Source: an uncultured Clostridia bacterium (GTDB lineage Bacteria; Bacillota; Clostridia; Oscillospirales; CAG-272). From it: DNA of 46,913 nucleotides. The notes under the pieces were generated by a model that was not told the DNA's origin, made no database searches, and saw nothing but the letters and a program-made list of their open reading frames with translations. Of this stretch, positions 26,240 to 33,733 are shown piece after piece. Within the stretch, counting starts at the first letter, position 1. Each line of letters begins with the position of its first letter. The stretch is taken from positions 1 through 46,913 of the forward strand of contig CALWJW010000006.1 of the NCBI GenBank assembly GCA_944381095.1, given 5' to 3'. A program made the translations under genes and the position numbers.

Positions 26240-28517
26240 AAATCTGGAGAGTTTTGAAAGACGGGGCTTCAAATTTGATGTGAGGAGATTTTTCCGTGTT
26301 GTTGGAGCCGAGCAGAGCTCTGCCTTTCATGTCGAAAATTTTATATCTGTTCTGAGCGTATTTGCGTATTGTTAAGGGTTTTCCGTCTTCTGATGCAACG
26401 ATAAAATTCTCGTCTTCCGTCAGACCGAGATAAAGACCTGAGTTTACCACTTTAATGAGACAGTTTCCGTCCGGAAGAGCTTCGATAAGGAATTCATCTC
26501 CTTGTTCTTTCGTTACGCTCAGAATACCGTCTTTGTTGATATAAAGCGAAAATTTCATGTCTGAACTGTCCCATGAATTCGGGGAAACTATTCTTACCGG
26601 CTTTTCAGGGTCTATCGCCCAGTAGTTTTTCGTGGGTAACCATGCGGTAGTCATTGAATCCTCATCCCATGTTGCTCCGGCGGAAGCATAGTCAATTACG
26701 TTGAATTCGTATCCGGTATCGTCTTTTATTGTGAAAGCGCAGTTATGCTTTACGTCTCTGACAGATGCCGGCACGCAACTTACATAACTGTCACCCGCAG
26801 AAAAGCTTACAGTATGTTCGATGTCCTCGCCCAGCCTTCTGTCTCTTGCAAGTACCACAGGACCTCTTTTCAGTGCAACATGGAAGGCAGAACAGGGATC
26901 TTTCGGATCCGGTACGGCATTTATCAGACGGCATCTCATGTCAAATTTGACCGTGATGTAATCGTTGTTTTTCCAGGTCCGTGAAATAACTGCGTAACTT
27001 CCGGGCATGGCTTCGGTGCGTATTCCGTTTACCGAAAGCAGAGTTGCTTCCGACCATTCCGGAATTCTTATCATAACTGAGAAATCCGAACTTTCGGCGC
27101 ATTTTACGGTAATGTCTGCAGTTCCGTTCAGGGGGTAATCAGATACAGTTTCAAAAGTAACGGACTTTCCGTCAGGCGTAAGAGCTTTTACTGTGCCGGG
27201 TGCGAAGGTATTGAAAACTATCCCGCTTGCCGACATCATGACGCTCTGCATAGGTATCATACCCGTGCCGGCAGAGCCGATGCAAGCACAGCAACCGTAA
27301 AAATTGCCGCTTGCCATGTATTTCTGCCCGCCGATTCCTCTCAACCTGGTGTTGAACAGAAGAGGACTGTAACTGTCGAACGGCAGTCCGCCGTTCTTTT
27401 CGTTTTTGTTGAAGTTTATCGCACCCATAAGTGCATTATATACTGATTTTTCAATTTCGTCGGCATATGCTGAATTTCCGGTCAGGCAAAGGAGCTGGTA
27501 ACAGAATTTTATCCAAGTGACGGTTACGCAGGTTTCCTGTAACACACCGTTATATTGAGTGTTGGTCTGACGTACCAGCGTATGGTCAAAAAGCTCATGG
27601 GTACAACCTGCGGAGCCTATGATACTTATGTCGCTGAGCCGGACTCTTTCAGCAAAATTGATAACTGCCTGTTTCCATTTTTCTATATTGGTTACCCGGT
27701 AATATTCAAGAAGCCCCTCAAAGCAGCTCATCATTTCATACGCTTTCACGACCGGGTACTGATACGGGTCAAGTTTGTTTTCGTACGCCAGCTCAAAAAT
27801 ACTCACGCCTTCGTCGTAGATCACGCCGCAGTCAACGATGTATGTGGCAAAGTGCAGGTATTTGATCTCTCCGGTCAGGTTATACAGCCGGACGATCGGT
27901 TCAAGCAGAGAACTGCTGTTCATACCGTGCCAGTGGCTGGAAGCCTTTGTGATAAGCATTTTGCCTTCGCTTTCGAGACCGATGGTGGAAATAAGGTAAT
28001 CGACCTGAGCGCACATACAGTCGGTTATTTCTTTAATAAAATCTTTGTCTTTGCATATTTCAATGAAGTACTGCATACCCAGCAGAACGTATTTTCTTGA
28101 CCAGATATCCCAGCCGCGGTACTGACGCGCCACCGAATAGCTTGAAATACGTCCGTTTTCGTCAGCTGTGGTCATCATATCCCGCACGGTGTCGCAGAGA
28201 ATTTCGTAAAGTCTTTGATTTTGGGTGTACTGATAAGTAAAGCAGGCGCCGCGCATCATTTTTCCCCAGTACTCCCCGCGCCAGCCGTCGTCAGCGTCGT
28301 CGGCTTTGACCGGCGTGTTTCTGAACTGTTGTACAAATTCCGCCCACAGCTCAGGCTTCATAAGCTGGTAATCCTCAATGAATCTTACCGCATAATCAAG
28401 GTTTCCTTTAAGCGAGATGCTTCCCGGAGCGAGCGCAAAAAAAGTATCGCTTTCCATCCTGTTTCTGTAAAACGGGTGTTTTGAATATACAGACAGAACT
28501 GCTTTTGATTTTTTCAT
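26220..28517 (-). CDS. GH127-type beta-L-arabinofuranosidase-like enzyme
   Basis: The 765-residue product has the (alpha/alpha)6 barrel of the former DUF1680 family. E328-T-C330 and C409-C410 match in kind and spacing the zinc ligands Glu338, Cys340, Cys417 and Cys418 of the Bifidobacterium enzyme HypBA1, in which one Cys is the nucleophile; the equivalent here would be C409. E308 is a possible acid/base. A C-terminal segment (about 675-765) with GLYLGLTED and RYKIFDMKG resembles a beta-trefoil binding module. There is no signal peptide, so it acts in the cytosol on imported oligosaccharides, probably arabinosides. AAAGGA lies seven bases before the ATG. It follows the rhamnosidase gene by 105 bases and is probably in its operon. 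Confidence 0.8.
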   Translation of the reverse strand: MKKSKAVLSVYSKHPFYRNRMESDTFFALAPGSISLKGNLDYAVRFIEDYQLMKPELWAEFVQQFRNTPVKADDADDGWRGEYWGKMMRGACFTYQYTQNQRLYEILCDTVRDMMTTADENGRISSYSVARQYRGWDIWSRKYVLLGMQYFIEICKDKDFIKEITDCMCAQVDYLISTIGLESEGKMLITKASSHWHGMNSSSLLEPIVRLYNLTGEIKYLHFATYIVDCGVIYDEGVSIFELAYENKLDPYQYPVVKAYEMMSCFEGLLEYYRVTNIEKWKQAVINFAERVRLSDISIIGSAGCTHELFDHTLVRQTNTQYNGVLQETCVTVTWIKFCYQLLCLTGNSAYADEIEKSVYNALMGAINFNKNEKNGGLPFDSYSPLLFNTRLRGIGGQKYMASGNFYGCCACIGSAGTGMIPMQSVMMSASGIVFNTFAPGTVKALTPDGKSVTFETVSDYPLNGTADITVKCAESSDFSVMIRIPEWSEATLLSVNGIRTEAMPGSYAVISRTWKNNDYITVKFDMRCRLINAVPDPKDPCSAFHVALKRGPVVLARDRRLGEDIEHTVSFSAGDSYVSCVPASVRDVKHNCAFTIKDDTGYEFNVIDYASAGATWDEDSMTTAWLPTKNYWAIDPEKPVRIVSPNSWDSSDMKFSLYINKDGILSVTKEQGDEFLIEALPDGNCLIKVVNSGLYLGLTEDENFIVASEDGKPLTIRKYAQNRYKIFDMKGRALLGSNNTEKSPHIKFEAPSFKTLQIFRFEQA

Positions 28518-28622
28518 AGTGATTCCTTTCTGTTTTTAACGGTTGTCAGTTGAAATTGACGGCACTGTTGCCGCCGTGACTTACCGCTTACGGCTTTTTA
28601 CGTAAATTTGATATAAATCAGA

Positions 28623-30611
28623 TCAGTACTGATCCGGACTGAAAATGTATTCTTTACCGGGTTCGATCGGAATTTTTTCTTCTTTGAGGATCAGTGTTCC
28701 GCCGCTGACGTCGGTAAGGACGGTCAGACTGTCTTTGCTCTTACTTACCGTCACTTTTCCGCCGTATACCGGCACAGTTGCTTTGAATGTGCGGTATACG
28801 CCGAGCTCCGGCTTTACCGTGAAGGTCCGGCTTCCGTTACCGTCTGCTCTGACTCCGGCAATGTATTTTCCGAAAACAAGTATCGGTCCGCTGCCCCATG
28901 CATGGCAGAGTGATTTTCCGAACGCATTACCGTACATTCTGTAATTGTCGGTTCCGACATCGTTTTCGTCAAATTGCTCCCATACCGAGGTGGCACCGAG
29001 TCGGAGCATTCCGCCCCAATAGCTTTCAATCAACTCGCAGGCTTGCTTTATCAAGCCGTTTTCGCACATTGCGATAAGCTGATAAAACTGAAAATAAGGA
29101 GTAGTTATTTTCGGAACATCGGCAGACAGAATAACATTGTCAATAATGGAACGTTTTTTATTGTCGTCATCGTCTGCAAAGCCGTACAAAAGAGCAAAAA
29201 TGTTTTGCTGACGGCTTATTTTGTTTTTTCCCGACACAAAACTGTCGATATAGCCGCCTTTTTCTTTGTTGAAGTAATAACGGTCAATTTTATTTTTCAG
29301 TGCCGCGCTATCTGTCCGCGTTTTAAACGGGATACCGAGCTTATCGGAAAGCGTGTTCATACATTCGGACGCTTTCCAGAATAGTATCTGTTCAGCGCAA
29401 ACGGGACCCGTCTTGTCCAGATCTGCCCAGTCGATGAAGATCCAGTCTTGGTTTTTTCCGACTATAAAACCGTTTTCGTCCGTCCTTTCAAGACAGAATG
29501 AATACAAAGCCGACAGCCTGTCAAAAATGTTTCTCACAAACTCATCGTCACCGCTGTACGACCAGTAGTCAAACACCGAAATAATAAGGAAAAAAGAATA
29601 GTCGGTAATCGTATTGATATGCTGAAAATAAGGAGGCTTGCCGAGCAGAGCGAGAATTGTACGCTTTATTATTTCATCGTCGGAGTAAAGATATCTGTTT
29701 ATCATAAACGACTGATATGCGTCCCCCGACCAGACCCAGCGGTCACGCTTGATACCGTCAAGGTAAAATTCCCTTGAATTTAAGTGGAAAGTGCGTGCAG
29801 AAAGACTGAATATTTTATCTGCAATATCTTTTTCGCAGGAAAAATCGCCGGTATCGCTGAGGGGAATGTATTCACAGTCGGCAGAAATGTCGTAAGGAGA
29901 GCTACGCTTTGTTATAATATGAACAAATCTGAAAGCCGTCTGCGGCAGCTGCGTTTTGCCGGATTTTCCGACCGTACGGCAGACAAGAGCGTTTTCGCGG
30001 AAGTCGGGATTGTCGGTCGCCTGCGCTTCTTCGCGGCTTTCACCGTAGCAAACCGTGTCGCCTTCTGCCGCGTCATTTATGTTAAGCAAAGCGAACGTTT
30101 CCTGTCCGAAGTCGTAGAGGTAACCCTTGCCGGTTTTGCAAACGCTTACCGGATACAATTTTTCGTATGAAAAAGGGAACTTTTCCACGCTGTCATTTTC
30201 AGAAAAGTAAGCCGGCTTGCAGCAGGCGCTTTTGCCGGTACCCGGAGCAAACGACGCCGTCCAGCTTTCGTCGGAATATATTAAGTTTCCCTTTACAAAC
30301 GCAGCAGGAAGTCCGCGGTAATTCATTACCTTGACTGAAACCGTATGACTGCCCGGACCGCACTTTATAACTTTGTCTGACGGATACCTGATACCGTCCA
30401 ACATAACATATCCGATTCCGTTCAGATGTACGGAAAACTCTGTCAAACCGTCGACTGTTACGTTTTTACAAAAATCAATTATCGGATAAACGTTCGGCAG
30501 ATACCACGGCGGCGGGTAATCTGCTCCGAATTCCGTTCTCCTCGAATGAAGCTGAAGAGAATGGAATATTTCGTATTCACCGAAGTACCATATCCATTTT
30601 GCTTTATTCAA
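28623..30611 (-). CDS. GH78-like alpha-L-rhamnosidase
   Basis: The start is a TTG whose AGGAGGG ribosome site lies within the end of the exonuclease gene; the two genes overlap by eight bases. The N-terminal part is beta-rich (about 1-250), followed by an (alpha/alpha)6 barrel. D285GIKRDRWVWSGDA matches the GH78 signature region, and WE545QFDEN is the usual place of a catalytic Glu. A C-terminal beta-sandwich ends the protein. The 662-residue length is on the short side for GH78. It probably removes rhamnose from plant-derived oligosaccharides in the cytosol, as there is no signal peptide. With the GH127-type enzyme it suggests pectin or glycoconjugate side-chain use. Confidence 0.82.
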   Translation of the reverse strand: MNKAKWIWYFGEYEIFHSLQLHSRRTEFGADYPPPWYLPNVYPIIDFCKNVTVDGLTEFSVHLNGIGYVMLDGIRYPSDKVIKCGPGSHTVSVKVMNYRGLPAAFVKGNLIYSDESWTASFAPGTGKSACCKPAYFSENDSVEKFPFSYEKLYPVSVCKTGKGYLYDFGQETFALLNINDAAEGDTVCYGESREEAQATDNPDFRENALVCRTVGKSGKTQLPQTAFRFVHIITKRSSPYDISADCEYIPLSDTGDFSCEKDIADKIFSLSARTFHLNSREFYLDGIKRDRWVWSGDAYQSFMINRYLYSDDEIIKRTILALLGKPPYFQHINTITDYSFFLIISVFDYWSYSGDDEFVRNIFDRLSALYSFCLERTDENGFIVGKNQDWIFIDWADLDKTGPVCAEQILFWKASECMNTLSDKLGIPFKTRTDSAALKNKIDRYYFNKEKGGYIDSFVSGKNKISRQQNIFALLYGFADDDDNKKRSIIDNVILSADVPKITTPYFQFYQLIAMCENGLIKQACELIESYWGGMLRLGATSVWEQFDENDVGTDNYRMYGNAFGKSLCHAWGSGPILVFGKYIAGVRADGNGSRTFTVKPELGVYRTFKATVPVYGGKVTVSKSKDSLTVLTDVSGGTLILKEEKIPIEPGKEYIFSPDQY

Positions 30612-31143
30612 ATTCTTTTCCCTCCTCTTTGCCGGATTTTAAAAGCCGGCGACAATGTTCGATTACCTTGTAAGTAACTTTGCAGTCATCAAGGGCGTTG
30701 TGAGACGGCAGCTCAATGCCGAGGTAGTTTTTCAGTGCTTCAAGTCTGTGGCTTTTAAGAGCCGGAAGACATTTTCTCGATATTTCCAGACTGTCAAGGA
30801 CCGGGTTTTCAAAATTTATTCCGCAAAATGCAGAAGCTGTTCCGATAAAAGAGCAGTCAAAGCGCGCATTATGAGCTACAAGGGTGGAACTTCCGATAAA
30901 ATTCCGGAAGCTATTCAAAGCGACGTTTACTGCGGGAGCGTTATAAGTGTCCGAATCGCTGATACCGGTAAGACGCGTGATTTTTTCCGGTATCGGGAAG
31001 GTGTTTTTCACGTAGGTGTGAAAAGCGCCGGTCACGATGCGTTCACTGACTTTCAGTGCGCCTATCTCGATTATTTCCGCATAAGCCGGCGAAAGTCCCG
31101 TGGTTTCAAGGTCAAAAACTACGTAATCGGTCGGAAGTTTCAT
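30604..31143 (-). CDS. DnaQ-like 3'-5' exonuclease (DEDDh)
   Basis: The 179-residue product is a stand-alone exonuclease domain related to the epsilon subunit of DNA polymerase III. FDLETTG (motif I), HNARFD (motif II) and HNALDDC (motif III with catalytic His and Asp) are intact. It removes 3' nucleotides from DNA or RNA using two metal ions. It is the first gene of a minus-strand unit, overlapping the rhamnosidase, an odd functional pairing that may simply reflect read-through expression. No clear promoter was seen upstream; a palindrome is at 31329-31348. Confidence 0.88.
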   Translation of the reverse strand: MKLPTDYVVFDLETTGLSPAYAEIIEIGALKVSERIVTGAFHTYVKNTFPIPEKITRLTGISDSDTYNAPAVNVALNSFRNFIGSSTLVAHNARFDCSFIGTASAFCGINFENPVLDSLEISRKCLPALKSHRLEALKNYLGIELPSHNALDDCKVTYKVIEHCRRLLKSGKEEGKEFE

Positions 31144-31328
31144 TTTGCTTCTTTACGTCCTTTCGGGTTGTTTGATAAGAAAATATTCTGACGTTACCGA
31201 AGCCCGGCTCCGGATCTGTAAAACGAACACGGACATTTTTACCGGGACATGTCTTTGTGAACAAAGATTTGACTGTCCGGTTAACGTCATGAACATATCT
31301 GCTTACATATACCGATAAGAATATGTCG

Positions 31329-31348
31329 ACAGGTTTTGACAAACCTGT
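31329..31348. promoter_or_regulatory. perfect 8-bp inverted repeat in a divergent intergenic region
   Basis: ACAGGTTT (31329-31336) and AAACCTGT (31341-31348) flank TGAC. It lies between the minus-strand exonuclease and plus-strand ctsR. It could be an operator for the exonuclease-glycosidase unit; its regulator is unknown. Confidence 0.45.
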
Positions 31349-31410
31349 GCAATAAAAAACGGGTATATAATCCTATAATCGGCTTTTTGACTATCAGCAT
31401 ATCGAGCTTG

Positions 31411-31473
31411 GGTAGTAAACCGGGAAACAATGAAATATGGCTATAACAAATCTCCCCGACCGGTTTTACCACC
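31411..31473. other. long-range inverted repeat upstream of ctsR
   Basis: GGTAGTAAACCGG (31411-31423) can pair with CCGGTTTTACCACC (31460-31473), leaving one bulge and one mismatch around a 36-base loop. No known RNA family is recognised. The rest of 31144-31558 holds nothing else identifiable. Confidence 0.4.
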
Positions 31474-31558
31474 TAATAATTATATCAATAACAGCGGAAA
31501 AGTCAAGTAAAATAATCAAAGAGGCGGAAATAAATCGCATCACAATAGTTTTTTCGAA

Positions 31559-31575
31559 GGTCAAAAATAATCAAA
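31559..31575 (+). promoter_or_regulatory. upstream CtsR-like half site pair
   Basis: GGTCAAA-AAT-AATCAAA is a near match to the CtsR operator plan of two heptads separated by three bases. It lies about 60 bases before the main heptad cluster. Confidence 0.55.
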
Positions 31576-31636
31576 AAAATTTGATTAAGTGAGAAAAAAA
31601 GAGATAATAATGAGCTACGATATCAAATCCGGCGAC

Positions 31637-31680
31637 TTTGACTTCAATTTGACTTTCTTTGACTTTGACTTTCTTTGACC
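31637..31680 (+). promoter_or_regulatory. CtsR operator cluster
   Basis: Five direct heptads TTTGAC(T/C) start at 31637, 31648, 31658, 31664 and 31674, the reverse reading of the CtsR box (A/G)GTCAAA. They overlap the -35 element of the ctsR promoter, so CtsR binding would block RNA polymerase and give heat and stress induction of its own operon. Confidence 0.85.
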
Positions 31681-31693
31681 TTTGGTGTATAAT
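31665..31693 (+). promoter_or_regulatory. promoter of the ctsR-mcsA-mcsB-clpC operon
   Basis: TTGACT (31665-31670), 17 bases, TATAAT (31688-31693). The -35 hexamer lies inside the CtsR heptads. The predicted start near 31700 leaves a leader of about 30 bases. Confidence 0.88.
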
Positions 31694-31730
31694 ATCGCCG
31701 TAAGCTGAAGAAGAAGAAATGGAGGCAGAA

Positions 31731-32156
31731 ATGATAAGTGATGAGATAGAAAAGATACTGATGAGAATGCTCAGCGAAGAGGGAGGCAGATTGGTTATAA
31801 AGCGAAACGAGTTTGCCGATAAAGTAGGCTGTGTACCGAGTCAGATAAATTATGTGATCACTTCACGCTTCACGCCTGAAAAGGGCTATGTGATAGAGAG
31901 CAGACGTGGCGGAGGCGGATATATAATGATAACAAGGAAGATGATACATAAGAATGAATATCTTATGCATATGTTCTGCTCGGTAGGCGATGAAATAGAC
32001 AGCAAAACTTCGAAGCTTTATATTCAGGATCTCAGCGAAAGAAAAATAATAACAAAACGTGAGGAGGCGGCCGTCAAAGCGGTAATGTCTCTGATAAACG
32101 ATGACAAAACAAGAGCGGACGCACTGAAAAAAGTACTGCTTGCGTTCGCCGATTGA
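31731..32156 (+). CDS. ctsR: CtsR, repressor of class III stress genes
   Basis: GGAGG (31721-31725) precedes the ATG at 31731 by five bases, so the ATG at 31719, which overlaps the ribosome site, is not used. The 141-residue product has the N-terminal winged helix with NEFADKVGCVPSQINYVITSRF and the beta-wing RRGGGGYI (R58, R59, then four Gly), whose Arg inserts in DNA and is a phosphorylation target of McsB. The C-terminal helical dimer domain follows. It represses clp genes at low temperature and is inactivated on heat or protein stress. The tandem heptads in front of the gene support autoregulation. Confidence 0.95.
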   Translation: MISDEIEKILMRMLSEEGGRLVIKRNEFADKVGCVPSQINYVITSRFTPEKGYVIESRRGGGGYIMITRKMIHKNEYLMHMFCSVGDEIDSKTSKLYIQDLSERKIITKREEAAVKAVMSLINDDKTRADALKKVLLAFAD

Positions 32157-32170
32157 AAGGAGTGATTTAT

Positions 32171-32668
32171 ATGCTTTGTCAAAAATGCAACAAAAGAGAA
32201 GCGACTGTTCATTTCAAACAGGTAATAAACGGACATGTAACGGAGATGAATCTGTGTCCGGAGTGTGCCGAAAAGGAGAATTTGGCATCTTACTTTTCGT
32301 TTGAGCCGGAGAATATGTTTTCAGACTTTTTCAGTGACAGCATTTTCGGAGGAACGTATCTCGGCGAGCAGAAAAAATGTCCGGAATGCAATATGACTCT
32401 TAACGAACTTGCCAGAACCGGCAGGGCGGGATGTGCGAAATGTTATGATGTATTTGCGGATGAAATGTCAAAGATTATTTCAGGAATACACGGTAACGCG
32501 CGTCACGTCGGGGCAAAGCCGGGAAAGCACGTAGAGCAGATAGAAAAGAGAAAAGAGATAGAAAATCTCAGAAAAGAACAGCGTGAGGCGGTGAAGGTGC
32601 AGAATTACGAGAAAGCAGCTGAACTGAGGGACAGAATCAGAGAGCTTGAAAAAGGAGGCGAAAACTGA
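32171..32668 (+). CDS. mcsA: McsA, activator of the arginine kinase McsB
   Basis: AAAGGAG spans the end of ctsR and the ATG at 32171 is preferred to the TTG at 32153. The 165-residue product has four CxxC pairs (CQKC, CPEC, CPEC, CAKC) that bind zinc and may sense thiol or metal stress, and a C-terminal UVR motif QNYEKAAELRDRIRELE used to contact partners such as ClpC or McsB. It is cytosolic and acts with McsB to tag damaged proteins. Gene order and two-base spacing to mcsB match other Firmicutes. Confidence 0.95.
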   Translation: MLCQKCNKREATVHFKQVINGHVTEMNLCPECAEKENLASYFSFEPENMFSDFFSDSIFGGTYLGEQKKCPECNMTLNELARTGRAGCAKCYDVFADEMSKIISGIHGNARHVGAKPGKHVEQIEKRKEIENLRKEQREAVKVQNYEKAAELRDRIRELEKGGEN

Positions 32669-32669
32669 T

Positions 32670-33689
32670 ATGTCATGGTATAACGAAAAAGGCGAAATGC
32701 AGGATGTCGTGCTGTCGACAAGGGTGAGGTTGGCGAGGAACCTGAACGGTTATCCGTTTGTTTCCAGACTCAGTGATAAACAGGCGGACGAAATAATAGG
32801 TAAGGTTTGCGCTGCGCTGCCGGATTACAGCTGCGAGAAATTTTTTGAAGGAAACGCTTACAAGTGCCGTTCTTACATGGAAATGCATTATGTAAGTCCG
32901 GAATTTGTATCCGGTGAAAATCACAGAGCGCTGCTGAGCGGCGAAGGCGATAAGGTCAAGATAATGGTATGCGAAGAGGACCACCTGAGAATACAGAGTA
33001 TACTTCCGGGCTTCAGTCCGAAAGAAGCGTTCGAGTACGCAAGCAAGGCGGATGACAGATTGAGCACGGCGCTTGATATCGCTTTCAGTGAAAAGTACGG
33101 ATATCTTACACAGTGTCCGACAAATCTCGGAGCGGCAATGAGGGTATCTGCAATGCTCTGTCTGCCTGCTCTTACAATGCAGGGTGCGATAGAGGCGTAC
33201 GCGAATGCGGTTTCAAAAATGGGAATAACCATAAGAGGAATGTACGGAGAGGGAAGCCGCGCAAGCGGAGCCATTTACCAGATTTCCAACAAAGCGTCGC
33301 TCGGAGCAGGCGAAAGTGAAATAATCAAGCTGATAACCGACGCAGTAAATAAGCTGGTGCAGGCGGAAAGAAACGCCAGAAAGAATGTATATGACAGCGA
33401 CAAAGCGAAGGTTACCGACAGAGTCGCAAGGGATGTCGGAATACTCAAATATGCAAATATGATGAGTTCAGATGAATTTGCGGGAATGTTTGCGGATCTG
33501 AAACTGGGAATGTATCTCGGAATAACGGAGGGGCTTAGCGACGTCAAGCTGAGTGAAATGCTTGTTGCCGTCCAGCCCGCCACCCTTTACATGACAGCTC
33601 AGGGTATGGAAAGCGAAACGGTAAGGGATAAAGCGAGAGCAAAATTTTTGCGTGACATGATGAAGGACGTGAAGGTCGTCGGGTACTGA
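32670..33689 (+). CDS. mcsB: McsB, protein arginine kinase
   Basis: AAAGGAGG lies before the ATG at 32670, one base after the mcsA stop. The product phosphorylates protein arginines, marking them for ClpC-ClpP. It has the phosphagen-kinase fold: STRVRLARNLNGYPF near the N-terminus, the catalytic-loop region TQCPTNLGAAMR with Cys149, and RGMYGEGSRASGAIYQISN. The RDxxRA motif that binds phosphoarginine (R319-D320-K-A-R-A) is intact, so allosteric control by pArg is likely. The 339 residues are slightly shorter than Bacillus forms. Confidence 0.95.
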   Translation: MSWYNEKGEMQDVVLSTRVRLARNLNGYPFVSRLSDKQADEIIGKVCAALPDYSCEKFFEGNAYKCRSYMEMHYVSPEFVSGENHRALLSGEGDKVKIMVCEEDHLRIQSILPGFSPKEAFEYASKADDRLSTALDIAFSEKYGYLTQCPTNLGAAMRVSAMLCLPALTMQGAIEAYANAVSKMGITIRGMYGEGSRASGAIYQISNKASLGAGESEIIKLITDAVNKLVQAERNARKNVYDSDKAKVTDRVARDVGILKYANMMSSDEFAGMFADLKLGMYLGITEGLSDVKLSEMLVAVQPATLYMTAQGMESETVRDKARAKFLRDMMKDVKVVGY

Positions 33690-33733
33690 GAAAGCTGAGC
33701 GCCGGCGTAAAAAGTTTTATAAGGAAAGGATTG

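Noticed and set aside
31336..31371. TTGACA followed by TATAAT as a promoter upstream of ctsR
   Set aside because: The spacer is 24 bases, too long for sigma-A; the TTGACA is part of the perfect palindrome.
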